In this document: positions 30,364 to 43,925 of the stretch, piece by piece
Position numbering within the stretch: position 1 is the first letter of the stretch
How the letters are laid out: the number at the start of each line of letters is the position of its first letter
Notes under the pieces: generated by a model
What the model saw: the letters and a program-made list of their open reading frames with translations, nothing else
What the model was told of the DNA's origin: nothing
The model's database searches: none
Made by a program: the position numbers and the translations under genes
NCBI RefSeq assembly: GCF_030247195.1
Contig: NC_080672.1
Location: 9,796,001 to 9,860,000 of the forward strand
Length of the DNA stretch: 64,000 nt
Source: Topomyia yanbarensis
Taxonomy: Eukaryota; Arthropoda; Insecta; Diptera; Culicidae
Direction of reading: 5' to 3'

Positions 30364-30665
30364 TCTTTTCTTCTATTTACCTATTTATCTATTTATCTAT
30401 TCATCTATTCATCTACTCATCTGTTTATCTATTTATTTATTTATCTATTTATCTATTTATCTATTTATCTATTTATCTATTTATCTATTTATCTATTTAT
30501 CTATTTATCTATTTATCTATTTATCTATTTATCTATTTATCTATTTATCTATTTATCTATTTATCTATTTATCTATTTATCTATTTATCTATTTATCTAT
30601 TTATCTATTTATCTATTTGTCCATTTATTTATCTTTTTATCTGCTTATCTATTAATCTATTTACT
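30364..30665 (+). repeat. Tetranucleotide-derived satellite (TCTATTTA)n
   Basis: An 8-bp unit, itself TCTA plus TTTA, is repeated about 30 times with decay at both ends. The ORF it creates (serine/isoleucine/tyrosine/leucine pattern) is a by-product of a stop-free repeat and not a gene. Confidence 0.95.
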
Positions 30666-30846
30666 TTTAACCAGTTTATCCTTTTTCAATGTTTCTATGC
30701 GTCATCTATCTTTTCCTTCATCCATTTATCTATTTATCAATGTACCTATTCATCTGGTTAACTCAACTATTCTTTTAATTTCAAAACTAACTATTTTTCC
30801 TATTTTCTGTCAATTATTTATTCATTTGTTCCTATTTTACTAGTTT

Positions 30847-33140
30847 TCTTTGTTTCTTTTTTACAGTTTTACTGTTTTTACTGTTTTTCTGTTTTTCTGT
30901 TTTTCTGTTTTTCTGTTTTTCTGTTTTTCTGTTTTTCTGTTTTTCTGTTTTTCTGTTTTTCTGTTTTTCTGTTTTTCTGTTTTTCTGTTTTTATGTTTTT
31001 CTGCTTTTCTGTTTTTACTGTTTTTACTGTTTTTACTGTTTATACTGTTTTAATTGTTTTTATTGTTTTTATTGTTTTTATTGTTTTTATTGTTTTTATT
31101 GTTTTTATTGTTTTTATTGTTTTTATGGTTTTTATTGTTTTTATTGTTTTTATTGTTTTTATTGTTTTTATTGTTTTTTTTTATTGTTTTTATTGTTTTT
31201 ATTGTTTTTACTGTTTTTCTGTTTTTCTGTTTTTCTGCTTTTACTGTTTTTACTGTTTTTACTGTTTTTATTGTTTTGATTGTTTTTACTGTTTTTCTGT
31301 TTTTCTTTTTTTACCGTTTTCACTGCTCTTACTGTTTTTACTGTTTCTACTGTTTCTACTGTTTTTACTGTTTTTACTGTTTTTGCTGTTTTTGCTGTTT
31401 TTACTGTTTTTACTGTTTTTACTGTTTTTACTGTTTTTACTGTTTCTACTGTTTTTACTGTTTTTACTGTTTTTACTGCTTTTACTGTTTTTACTGTTTT
31501 TACTGTTTTTACTGTTTCTACTGTTTTTACTGTTTTTACTGTTTTTACTGTTTCTACTATTTTTACTGTTTTTACTGCTTTTACTGCTTTTACTGTTTTT
31601 ACTGTTTTTACTGTTTTACTGTTTTACTGTTTCACCGTTTCACTATTTTACAGTTTTCTTTTCGTTTTTTCTCCTGTGTTCCTTCTGTTCCTTCTGTTCC
31701 TTCTGTTCCTTCTGTTCCTTCTGTTCCTTCTGTTCCTTCTGTTCCTTCTGTTCCTTCTGTTCCTTCTGTTTTTTCTGTTCCTTCTGTTCCTTCTGTTCCT
31801 TCTGTTACTTCGTTTTACTGTTTTACTGTTTTACTGTTTTACTGTTTTACTGTTTTACTGTTTTATTGTTTTACTGTTTTACTGTTTTACTGTTTTACTG
31901 TTTTACTGTTTTACTGTTTTACTGTTTTACTGTTTTACTGTTTTACTGTTTTACTGTTTTACTGTTTCACTGTTTTACTGTTTTACTGTTTTACTGTTTT
32001 ACTGTTTTACTGTTTTACTGTTTTACTGTTTTACTGTTTTACTGTTTTACTGTTTTACTGTTTTACTGTTTTACTGTTTTACTGTTTTACTGTTTTACTG
32101 TTTTACTGTTTTACTGTTTTACTGTTTTACTGTTTTACTGTTTTACTGTTTTACTGTTTTACTGTTTTACTGTTTTACTGTTTTACTGTTTTACTGTTTT
32201 ACTGTTTTACTGTTTTACTGTTTTACTGTTTTACTGTTTTACTGTTTTACTGTTTTACTGTTTTACTGTTTTACTGTTTTACTGTTTTACTGTTTTACTG
32301 TTTTACTGTTTTACTGTTTTACTGTTTTACTGTTTTACTGTTTTACTGTTTTACTGTTTTACTGTTTTACTGTTTTACTGTTTTACTGTTTTACTGTTTT
32401 ACTGTTTTACTGTTTTACTGTTTTACTGTTTTACTGTTTTACTGTTTTACTGTTTTACTGTTTTACTGTTTTACTGTTTTACTGTTTTACTGTTTTACTG
32501 TTTTACTGTTTTACTGTTTTACTGTTTTACTGTTTTACTGTTTTACTGTTTTACTGTTTTACTGTTTTACTGTTTTACTGTTTTACTGTTTTACTGTTTT
32601 ACTGTTTTACTGTTTTACTGTTTTACTGTTTTACTGTTTTACTGTTTTACTGTTTTACTGTTTTACTGTTTTACTGTTTTACTGTTTTACTGTTTTACTG
32701 TTTTACTGTTTTACTGTTTACTGTTTTACTGTTTTACTGTTTTACTGTTTTACTGTTTTACTGTTTTACTGTTTTACTGTTTTACTGTTTTACTGTTTTA
32801 CTGTTTTACTGTTTTACTGTTTTACTGTTTTACTGTTTTACTGTTTTACTGTTTTACTGTTTTACTGTTTTACTGTTTTACTGTTTTACTGTTTTACTGT
32901 TTTACTGTTTTACTGTTTTACTGTTTTACTGTTTTACTGTTTTACTGTTTTACTGTTTTACTGTTTTACTGTTTTACTGTTTTACTGTTTTACTGTTTTA
33001 CTGTTTTACTGTTTTACTGTTTTACTGTTTTACTGTTTTACTGTTTTACTGTTTTACTGTTTTACTGTTTCACCGTTTTACAGTTTTCTTTTCGTTTTTT
33101 CTCCTATGTTCCTTCTGTTCCTTCTGTTCTTTCTCATTAT
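30847..33140 (+). repeat. 2.3-kb composite satellite of CTGTT-based 8- and 9-bp units
   Basis: Successive blocks share the core CTGTT or ATTGTT: (CTGTTTTT)n at about 30887-31010; ACTGTTTTT and ATTGTTTTT 9-mers at 31010-31620; (CTGTTCCTT)n at about 31676-31815; then (ACTGTTTT)n at about 31812-33070, near-perfect for some 155 copies with one 7-bp unit near 32716. A module of about 45 bp (TTTCACCGTTT, then a pyrimidine-rich stretch, then CTGTTCCTTCTG) occurs at about 31632 and again at about 33067. Three plus frames stay open for more than 600 codons only because the units lack stops. Confidence 0.95.
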
Positions 33141-35917
33141 CCCTTAAAAACCTACGCTTGAATGGGGGTATATATTACACCTTTTCCATGCGAATTTAAA
33201 GCGAATTGCAGACACGAGTTCGTCTGTAACTAGGATAAGCTCTCAACATACAACTGGTCTGATTGCCCGCAATTTTCTAGATCACTAGTTTTCTGTGTTC
33301 GTTTGTCGTGTTGTTTCTTGCATGCCACAAGGCAAAGGGACTGAAGCAAGGACTCGCTCCAACGCAGCTCCGATGGGATAATTAGTCTCTTGAAATTCTA
33401 CCATTTGATTGAGGCGCACAGGAAATAAATAATACAAATGCCTCCGGAGGGGAAAAGGTAAACGTCGACTATATCGCTGTACATGGGGCTGCTTTGTTTA
33501 GTCACACGACGTCGAAACCCTGCCGAACAAGAAGCAGCAGTCTGAGAAAAGGTCGAAGCTAAGTAGATCCTCCAAACCCCACCTTCACACATCTTCTCTC
33601 ATCACTACAATTTTCTGATTGCTTTTGGTGTCGATATCGCACCGTGTGATGAAAGTGTAAAAATCAAGTGAGTGGGTAATGAGTGTTTTTTTTTTTAAAT
33701 CATGTGCTTGAATTTATTGAAATTGGAAGCTCATTTGAGGCATTGGAGTACTGCCGAGTTTCTGTTAGGGGGGGGGTGAGTTGGGTTGGATTTTCCATCA
33801 GCAGCTACTGAATAGGGGATTTTATTGAATCATATCGAGTTTTATTGGCGTGATATTTTTTGCTTGAATTATGAGAGCGATTCAATCGATGGTAATGATC
33901 CTAATTACGGTTTATATATTTATTTGATATCGAAACCGTTTTGTAATTATTGATCAATCATCATTCAAGCATGCAATGAAATAGTGTGAAATAGAATGCT
34001 AAGCTCGAAGTTGTAAAAGACCATTCGAGAAAGACGAAGTATTATAATAACTGAATTTAAATTATACGAAATTAAAATCTCCAACTCAAACCCCTAATTT
34101 TGCGCGCGCCCTTATTTGGTGCTATATCCGTGTGTACAGTCTCATTGCTGGCTGATCATCTTCGTCCGCTGCCTTCGTCGAGATTGTCGCACTGGCAGAA
34201 ACAGAGAACGTTAATCTCATTCCACTCACAATGTAGGTGAAATACGGTGTGTTGCAGTCGTGCAAGTTGGATGGCCTAAAAGTTGGCTATATGAGCCAAC
34301 CAGTCCGAAGGAGGACCACGTCGTCAATATACACACAAATTCAGAAGGGGTGGATAGTTTTCTCTCGACTCCGATGTGCAGCTTCTCCTCTCTATATACA
34401 AACACCCTCAAAATTCTATTAAACTGTACACCACATTAGCATATTCTAATTTTGTACTCTCTGAATTTGAATATAATTAATTAATTAAAATAGATTTACA
34501 ATTCTGTGGTCGAGGCTGAGAACTTGCTATATGTGCCAACTTCAGCTGCTGAACGGGTACTTCTAGCTCTGAGCAGGATCTATTTTCTGTTGGATGCTGC
34601 TAGCTGATGTCCTGTCGCTCTGCCACCTCTCCACACCCACCAGCACTGTTGCCTGTTTGTGCTTCTTGGTCCGAATATAGTGTATTCCTTCTTAGCGTTG
34701 GCGCCCATGTCCAAAGTAGTGTGGCTTAAGATTTCATACCAGATTCAAATAGAAATTAGTTGGGTGGGTCGTCCTTCCTAAGATCGGAGTTCGGACTGGT
34801 ACGACAGTTTTGTCTTGTTTTGTGAAGGGTCTGGGGTTGCTCATCCATCCATAGGGCGAGCAGAGAAACAAGCCAAAATATGCTGGAAATTAGATGTGAT
34901 TGCATGGTGGGAAAACTATGAAACCATTAATTCTAAAATTACGAAATACAAATGGTCAAAAGCTTAAATGCATAATAAAATTCTCTAGAGACTAGAGATG
35001 TCAGTCACCTAATCATTGTCAAAGGTCCAGAATCTCACTCCACCTTCGCCCATAGTGAACATCGAATTGGAATGAACCTCTTGACACTTCCACCACCTTC
35101 GCCTAGTTCATCAACTGACCCGGCCCGATCTGTTCCTCATTTAAATTGTCCTTTCCTAAGCAGCTAAACAGAGTTGTCTAGTTTTTCATTACTGACTCTT
35201 GCCATCTACTATGTCACTGACACATACACACAATTTACCGGATTTAATATATGAAACTAGTTTTGCACTGGCAGGGTCATAAGTCTATTTCCGTGCTACT
35301 CGAGATGATCGAGTTACTTTTGACTGGTTAATACCATACTCGATCGAATCAATAGAGCAAAACAAGGATTATTAGGCTTAGTTCCCATTATCAGACAAAC
35401 CTCGTGCATCGTTTAGTTTTCCGATGATAATTTCCTACAAAAAGCACCTAAATATAGAACACCCTTCTGCTGGTGACTGCTTTGAGATTGGATGCAAGAA
35501 ATCCGCCATTACAGAGAGGAAATAGGAACAGACCCCTTCATTCCCAGACTCTCATGGTAGAACGATGATAATAATAGTCCAGAAAATAGTATGTTGCATA
35601 CCCTTCCTTGGACAAGCAGCTAGGATGACAAACCATTAGGCGGCCGGTACTAAGTAGCTAGATGGATGGATGTTTCGCTGTCTTGCTGGACGGGTTGCCA
35701 AATTCCCAGCTAGTGCCAGTTCTTTACAATGTTGAGATTCAACTAGTTCATTTATTATTCTTTCAGTTAGAAAATAGAAATCAATTTTTCCTGAAAAATC
35801 TATTGGAGCCTTGGTGCCATATTTCTACCTGTATCAATTAAACACGGACAAAGCATTCGCACTTCCAGAATGGAAAGTTTGATCCCGTAATCACGCAATC
35901 AGTATAAGCAAAATGGG
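33141..35917. other. Intergenic stretch without recognisable genes
   Basis: Several short ORFs, none recognisable. G runs near 33767 and mixed-composition segments near 34140-34420 and 34500-34720 could be regulatory or transcribed host DNA. I see no exon with both splice sites. Confidence 0.35.
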
Positions 35918-36066
35918 AGCGGACCATTTGGCATAAAGTCATTTGGCATAATTTTGAGAATTGATCACACTGAAGGTCATTTGGCATAACAGACATCTGG
36001 CATAAGGGACATTTAACACAATGGACATTTGGCATAATTTTAATAAGTGCCCTCACTGAGTCAATT
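35918..36066 (+). repeat. Left arm of TTTGGCATAA-type repeats
   Basis: A short motif TCATTTGGCATAA recurs about six times in degenerate form with ATTTTGAGAATTGATCACAC between copies. The arm at 38280-38536 carries the same motifs as their complement (ATGCCAAATGACC, ATTCTCAAAATTATGCC), so the two arms face each other. Confidence 0.75.
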
Positions 36067-36244
36067 GGTATAAAATACAAATGTGTAGTTTATCAGGTGA
36101 ATGACCCATAAGGTTAAAGCTGCACTAAGCAATAATAATAATGTGTTGTTATCTATTACCTTATATTGAATCAGGTCGAAAGCGGCGGCCCCTTGCAAGG
36201 AAACCTGTTATCCACTGACATGCCTGGATTACTCAAACATATTA

Positions 36245-36628
36245 GCAGAGTTAAAAATATTCAAATTCATTGAATAAAAATTGACCATATTCAGCCGCAT
36301 TCATTTTCAATATTCAGTGACGCAGCTGAAAACGTCAAAAGAACAAACCGCCCATTCATCCATGCAAATTTTCAGTCGTCTCCGATTATTACACGAAGCG
36401 ACCGTGTAGCAACGAATCAAACGCATCAAAATAGGCCCTGGCACAATGTAAGCGATGATGATTGTTGTTTCATATGCTTTATCGGCATTCGAAAACATTT
36501 TCCTAGATAGTGAAATGAATATATTGAATAAGATGTATAGTTGAATGAATATTTTTTCTATTCACCGCGAGTCGCAACAGGTTCATTTTCAGCCGTCAAA
36601 AAAGAACTTCGATTATTTTTAACTCTGC
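36245..36628. mobile_element. MITE with GCAGAGTTAAAAATA ends
   Basis: The 384-bp stretch starts GCAGAGTTAAAAATATTC and ends with the near complement GATTATTTTTAACTCTGC. Inner blocks such as TCATTTTCA with CAGCTGAAAACG and CATTTTCAGCCGTC are also inversely related. No ORF and no clear target duplication were seen. Confidence 0.55.
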
Positions 36629-36880
36629 ACATTAATCATAAATGTTTTTTTTATTAATTGGTAAAGAAGAATAATCTAATTAATTTTGGTTCAAGTTCAA
36701 TTTTAGTACTACTGGTAAACAAACTCATTAAAAGTCATTTAGATCAAATAGGTCATTTAGGTAGTTGCACAACTTACAACTGCATTACTAACCCTCAAAA
36801 GATAAACATAATTGTCAACATACAATCAATATACATAATGCATTTACAGATTACAGATTACAGATTACATTACAGATGCT

Positions 36881-38011
36881 ATGTCGGACGGCCTTCAAAC
36901 TGACGTTATCTACACGGATCTTTCAGCTGCTTTTGACAAGATAAATCACGCTATTGCAGTGGCAAAATTGGATAGACTTGGCTTTGGTACTAATATTCTC
37001 CGTTGGATGCAATCGTATCTCAGTGATCGTCGTCTAGCAGTCAAGATAGGTGATTGTGTATCCGAAGAGTTCTTTGCTTCATCTGGTATTCCGCAAGGCA
37101 GCCATCTCGGTCCATTGATTTTTCTTCTGTATTTCAACGACGTCAACTTTTGTTTAGAAGGACCACGGTTGTCTTTCGCCGACGACCTCAAGTTATACCA
37201 TAGAATACGGAATACTGATGATGCAGCTTTCCTTCAACGCCAACTGGAAACCTTTGCGGAATGGTGCGAGATCAACCGAATGACCCTAAACCCCAAGAAA
37301 TGTACGGTCATTACGTTCTCGAGGAAAAAAACGCCAATTCGATTCAATTACTGTCTAGCTGAATCCACAATTGACAGAGCGAATTGCGTCAAAGATCTCG
37401 GAGTTTTTCTCGATGAACAACTGACGTTTAAACAGCATATCAACTATATTGTCGCAAAGGCATCACGCTGTTTGGGGTTCATAATGAGAATATCTAAGCA
37501 CTTTTCAGATATTTACTGCTTGAAATCTCTCTACAGCTCACTCGTTCGATCAACTCTGGAATATTGTTCAGTTGTGTGGAACCCTCATTATCTCAACGGT
37601 GTCCATCGAATTGAGACAGTACAGCGCAGATTTGTTCGGTTTGCCCTTCGTCGATTGCCTTGGAGCAACCCTCACCAGCTGCCAAGTTATGAAAGCCGGG
37701 GTTTGCTTATTGGACTCGATACATTGCAAGTGCGACGGGATCTATTCCGTGCTATGACGATTTCGGATATTTTGCAAGATCGAATTGACTGCCCCGAGCT
37801 TCTCAGTGCGATAAATATGAATGTTCGCCCTCGCGCCCTTCGCAATAATTTATTCCTCCGATTACCTCTTCGCCGGACTAACTATGGAGTAAACGGTGCC
37901 ATCATTGGTTTGCAGCGGACCTTCAACAGAGTGTCATCCGAGTTCGATCTTCACATTCCACGTAGCAGATTACATGTTGACTTTTTAAATAGATTAAGAA
38001 ATTATCATTAG
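36881..38011 (+). pseudogene. 5'-truncated LINE: reverse transcriptase fragment (Jockey/CR1-like)
   Basis: This is a 376-codon open frame from an ATG at 36881 to TAG at 38009-38011. It contains the later half of a non-LTR reverse transcriptase: DLSAAFDKINH (motif A), SGIPQGSHLGPL (motif B), FADDLKLY with the catalytic FADD (motif C), LNPKKCTVITFSRK, and the C-terminal region typical of Jockey/CR1-type proteins (VRSTLEYCSVVWNPH, VQRRFVRFALR). The endonuclease and the first reverse transcriptase motifs are missing, so it cannot work alone. A 3' tail of AATAAATAAATAATAA type follows at about 38040-38057. No RNase H domain is seen, so it belongs to another lineage than the LINE at 672-6805. No stop or frameshift has accumulated. 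Confidence 0.9.
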
Positions 38012-38139
38012 GACCACACTGTGTCTGTTGATATTAATTAATTAATAAATAAATAATAACACAACTTGTTATCATTCAGGAATGGATATACTCAAGAAAC
38101 ATCCTGGTTAACAATAACTTCATCACTACATATACCTAT

Positions 38140-38536
38140 GCCAAACGACCGTCATGCTAAATTATTGTTTTCCTTAAACATTTGTACGAAAAGACCTTCA
38201 GCAGTAGCGTGACTCAAAATTATGCCGAATCACCAGACTTCTCGCACAGTTTTAAATTATGTGTTTCCCTGTAGTTGAAAAAATGGCAAATGACCTCCAT
38301 TGTGAACACTTCTCAAAATTATGCCAAATGTCCGATATGCCAAACGTCCGTTATGCCAAATGACCTTCAGTGTTGTCAATTCTCAAGATTTTGCCAAATG
38401 CTCGCTATGCCAAATGTCTGTTATGCAAAATAACCAAAGTGCGATCAATTCTCAAAATTATGCCAAATGACCATCATGCCAAATAACGGTTGTGCACAAA
38501 TGCCCGTTATGCCAAATGACCTTATGCCAAAAACCA
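38140..38536 (-). repeat. Right arm of TTTGGCATAA-type repeats
   Basis: ATGCCAAATGACC, TATGCCAAACG and TCTCAAAATTATGCC motifs recur more than ten times, densest at 38280-38536, and are the complement of the motifs at 35918-36066. Together the arms could be the ends of one large element into which the MITE and the truncated LINE were inserted. They could also be two opposed copies. Confidence 0.7.
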
Positions 38537-40510
38537 CCAAAGACACCGGTCACGATACCTGCTCAGTATACTGAGTCGCTCAATATGCAAGCGACTATTT
38601 TTTGTCACACAGTTGAATTTATATTGTGCGAATCGTCGGAAGAACAAGCGAAACTGTTACTTTCATTCTTACTGTGATGATCTGTCAAGATGAGTGAGTC
38701 GCAGAAGCAAGAAGTGATGCTCCAGCCAAATACGGAGATTTTTAATTTCCGGCCTTTTCGCATAATACGCATAAGGCATTAATAATGTGAAACATTTACT
38801 GAAGGTGAAAATGAAGGGTATGCTGACGGAAATTGCCTTTATAGAGTTCTACCATGTCGGGCATTCAGTGCTAATAGCGTTCAACATATTAGCCCAGGCT
38901 AAACCAGTCATTTTGCATAATAATTTGTAGCACGTGGTTTCTGTGACGAAAAAATCAAATCAAAAACTGATACCACTAACTTGCACCGGGACCATTAACA
39001 GATTCATATCACATTTGGATTAAATGGAATTCAATGTAAATCTAGGAAGTAATTCAACGTCTTTCAAATTGTGTTCGTGTGGTGAAAATCTGGATGGACC
39101 GACGCAGTGCACCTGACCCTGCACGTATAAAACATAATGCGATAATATCTCTACACAAATTTGTGGGTGCTGTTCAGGTAATATTAACGACAAAAGCTGC
39201 GTCAAGTATCTCAAAATTAACAGCCAGCGCCATTTTTAAGGAAGTCCACACTCGTGACCCGTAAGGTTTTGAAACAAGAATGACGAGTAACCACGATGAT
39301 ACGATAACACGGAAGTGTACGAGATAGAGATGAACGACCACCAAGACGCCATTGGTTAGGAAAACTATTTCCCACCCTAGTAAACAGGTATTCACGTGCA
39401 ATCGCTAGTCGCTCACGCGAGATCTTTTGGACGACCATTAACGTTTTATCATTTGTATTGCTTACATCATGGGAATATATAAAAGACCCACAGCTCCGTT
39501 AAGCTAACGCACTGAACCGTATCGAATAAACGAATTATATAATAAAAATGTTTTGGAGAAAATTGAGCACAAAAACTCTTCAAAAATGAGAACTTTATTG
39601 CCCTGTTGAACAAAGCTCAGATGCTAGATATTGGCCAGAATGAAATGAGTTAAATTATACGCAAATTGAATGTCTGTAATAGGTTAGTGCACTGTACACT
39701 TAGTAAAAACACCAGGCATCTCTCTCAAGCGTGCTAGGTAAAAAAAAATAATTTGCTGATAACAGTATAGCTAAGAAGACAATTTTTGTTTCGTGCCATT
39801 TTAAAGCAATAATATTTCTATTGACACCTAGTGTCATGTTTATGCATGGGATGCGTTCCGCACTAAAACACTATTAATCCAGAAAACCGTGACATTTCCA
39901 ACGAAGTGACGAATTGACTTAGAAAGTGTAACCAAAATCGCCATGGAAAGTTGGCCTTACACGTTACTTATTCTTCCGGAAAGGAGACGTAAGTGCCTTG
40001 TATTCCATTCCATGCGTGGGAAGCAAGAGACGCTGAAAATATTGAGCTTATTCATATTTGTAGTTGCTAGTTATTTTGATAATATAATCAATGATACATT
40101 TAAGACATTTTATGTAAATCAGAAGATAGTAGTAATCAACGTTAAGCGATTTTTTTCAATTTGTGGCTAATTTTTTTAATAGATAAAATTCCAGGCAGTT
40201 TCTTTAAGTGGAATTAATCATTGAAATATATATATTTTAATCCTATTGATCACCAAGAATCTTTCCTGGCCAGGGCTCTGATTTGCCAGGTCAAGACCAG
40301 CTTTGAAAAAAGTTTCATTTAAATAGAATATATCCACGCATCTACAAATCGCCTGCCAAATCAGAAGTTATAGTGGAAATTTCAGCATTTTCTTCGTTCG
40401 AACATTCCAACAATATTTTTCTACTCATTTCGATTTAACGTCTTCTACACCTTGGAAACCTTGCATTTCCTAGCTCCGCCAAGGATTGTCATATTCGGTT
40501 AGCATATGTA

Positions 40511-42363
<1,853 letters not shown>

Positions 42364-42633
42364 CATATAAAACTCTTGAATATCCGTTGTTGTAACAAGA
42401 GTAAATTGTAACTTGTAAATGAATAAATAAAATCAAATTCAATATCAATAATCCTTTAATGTACTATAATCTTTCTCGTGACAAAGGACATGTTTTTAGT
42501 ATCTTAGTTTCTATTGTGATACACTTGAATTTGTTTTCATAAGTAACTTCTCAAAATTTCATCAAATCAGAATTAAAGATTTAAGCAATAATTTTAAAGC
42601 TCCTCTCGAGCCAAAATCCTGGCTACGAGCCTG

Positions 42634-43089
42634 ATAAGAAGTGATTTTTCCCGGTCTCCACCTCCCATCCCGTTTCCTCACTTACCTATGCCCATTTTGA
42701 AACTCACTCGGTTACTCTCCATGCTAGTTGAACAAATTCTGCGATATCTGAGGCCGATCGATCTGTGGCTGAAGAGTGACTTGTTTTTGTAATTCTTCAC
42801 GAGAAATAGCTTTCCGGTTACCAATACATACAATCACAATGTACCTCCATAATTTGCGCTTGACACAATAAAAATGTATTTTTCGCATCAAAGCAAATTG
42901 GACTGGTCATTTCGTATATATTAGGAAAGTTGCCTGTACGAAATCTATCTATAGTAGATATACGAATATATTGCTGCATACATTTTCGGGTTACGAGTGT
43001 GAATCCTACGTCGTTGCTAATAATTTTCTTACTGACGGTGCTGGCTGCCGGTTCTGAGGTACTGGACGCAGTTTTTGCATTTGTCACCA
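42634..43089. other. Spacer with a third diverged block of the hAT-like element interior
   Basis: At 42988-43075 the sequence GGGTTACGAGTGTG ... GTGCTGGCTGCC ... TACTGGACGCAGTTTTTG resembles minus-strand blocks in copies A (about 39190-39270) and B (about 56370-56440). It looks like a short related fragment. Nothing else is recognised. Confidence 0.4.
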
Positions 43090-43453
43090 AAAAAATACCT
43101 GTTTTAATCCACTTAGTGGTGCAATTGTGCCTTTCTCATTATGTTCATTATGTTCAATACAATGGTGGAAATGTATATTACATATTCAGTACGATTTGCA
43201 CGTAGTAGATACAATGGATCGACAGCCACGATTTTGAGATACTATGTGTCGACACTGAAATATCGCTTAAAACCAGCGGCGAATCAAGGGGGAAGATCCG
43301 TTAAGAAATTTTAAACTAGTTATACTTTTGAAGTAGCAAGCCCTTACTGCATACTCCTACTTAAGCCTATACAAACCACAAAAAATTTTGGCCGGGTTTA
43401 GGTTGACGATTTTTAGAGCGATTGCATAACCTTTCTATATGAGAAAGGCAAAA
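43090..43453 (+). repeat. Dispersed repeat, GTGCAATTGTGCC family, full-length copy
   Basis: It starts CTGTTTTAATCCACTTAG, GTGCAATTGTGCCTTTCTC and ends ATTGCATAACCTTTC, then ATGAGAAAGGCAAAA. Inner blocks are shared with 17821-18120. The ends CCTTTCTCAT and ATGAGAAAGG are inverted. Confidence 0.7.
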
Positions 43454-43925
43454 ATGTGCCAAAGTCAATTTTCGTCAAAAAATTTTTTTCGAGATTACAT
43501 CAAATCATAACGTTTCGTGCATTTTAAAGTCATTTGGCTTTCAAAATACAAATTCGTTTTTGAAATTTTGCCTTACTCCTCCCTTTAAGAATTATATATA
43601 TGGGAATTTGCTGTGTGGTCGCACTCTTCAACCCGTAACTCCGGAACCAGAAGTTCAAAAAATTTAATAGCAGCCGATGAGAAAGTTGTACCTTTCATTT
43701 GATACTAAGTTTGTGGAAATCGGTCCAGCCATCTTTGAGAAACAGGTGGCATTTTTTTCCACATATACACATTCACACACACTCACACATACATACACAC
43801 ACATACATTTTCCGATATCGACGAACTGAGTCGAATGGCATATGACATTCGACCCTCCAGGTCGTGATTAATTTGACGATTTTTAGAGCAATTGCATAAC
43901 CTTTCTATACGAGAAAGGCTAAACA
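43454..43925 (+). repeat. Second, related dispersed repeat ending in the same TTGCATAACC block
   Basis: It directly follows the previous copy. It contains AACCCGTAACTCCGGAACC, a CA-rich microsatellite (43770-43806), a CGAACTGAGTCGAATGGCAT block and the terminal ATTGCATAACCTTTCTATAC, GAGAAAGG. From memory this block order is frequent in Aedes genomes, but I cannot name the family. Confidence 0.6.

Noticed and set aside
30847..33140. CRISPR-like array
   Set aside because: The units are short, contiguous and without unique spacers, and the DNA is eukaryotic.
30328..33199. Very long plus-strand ORFs (more than 600 codons) of Phe/Leu/Cys/Tyr/Val repeats
   Set aside because: They exist in three overlapping frames because the satellite units contain no stop codons. 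The sequence is a tandem repeat, not a membrane protein gene.
36768..38069. CACAACTT direct repeat as target duplication of the truncated LINE
   Set aside because: The left copy lies about 100 bp before the first sequence that looks like the element, so the match may be chance.
38492..39438. Short ORFs of 61-75 codons inside copy A as transposase remnants
   Set aside because: The corresponding frames are not conserved in copy B and show no catalytic motif.
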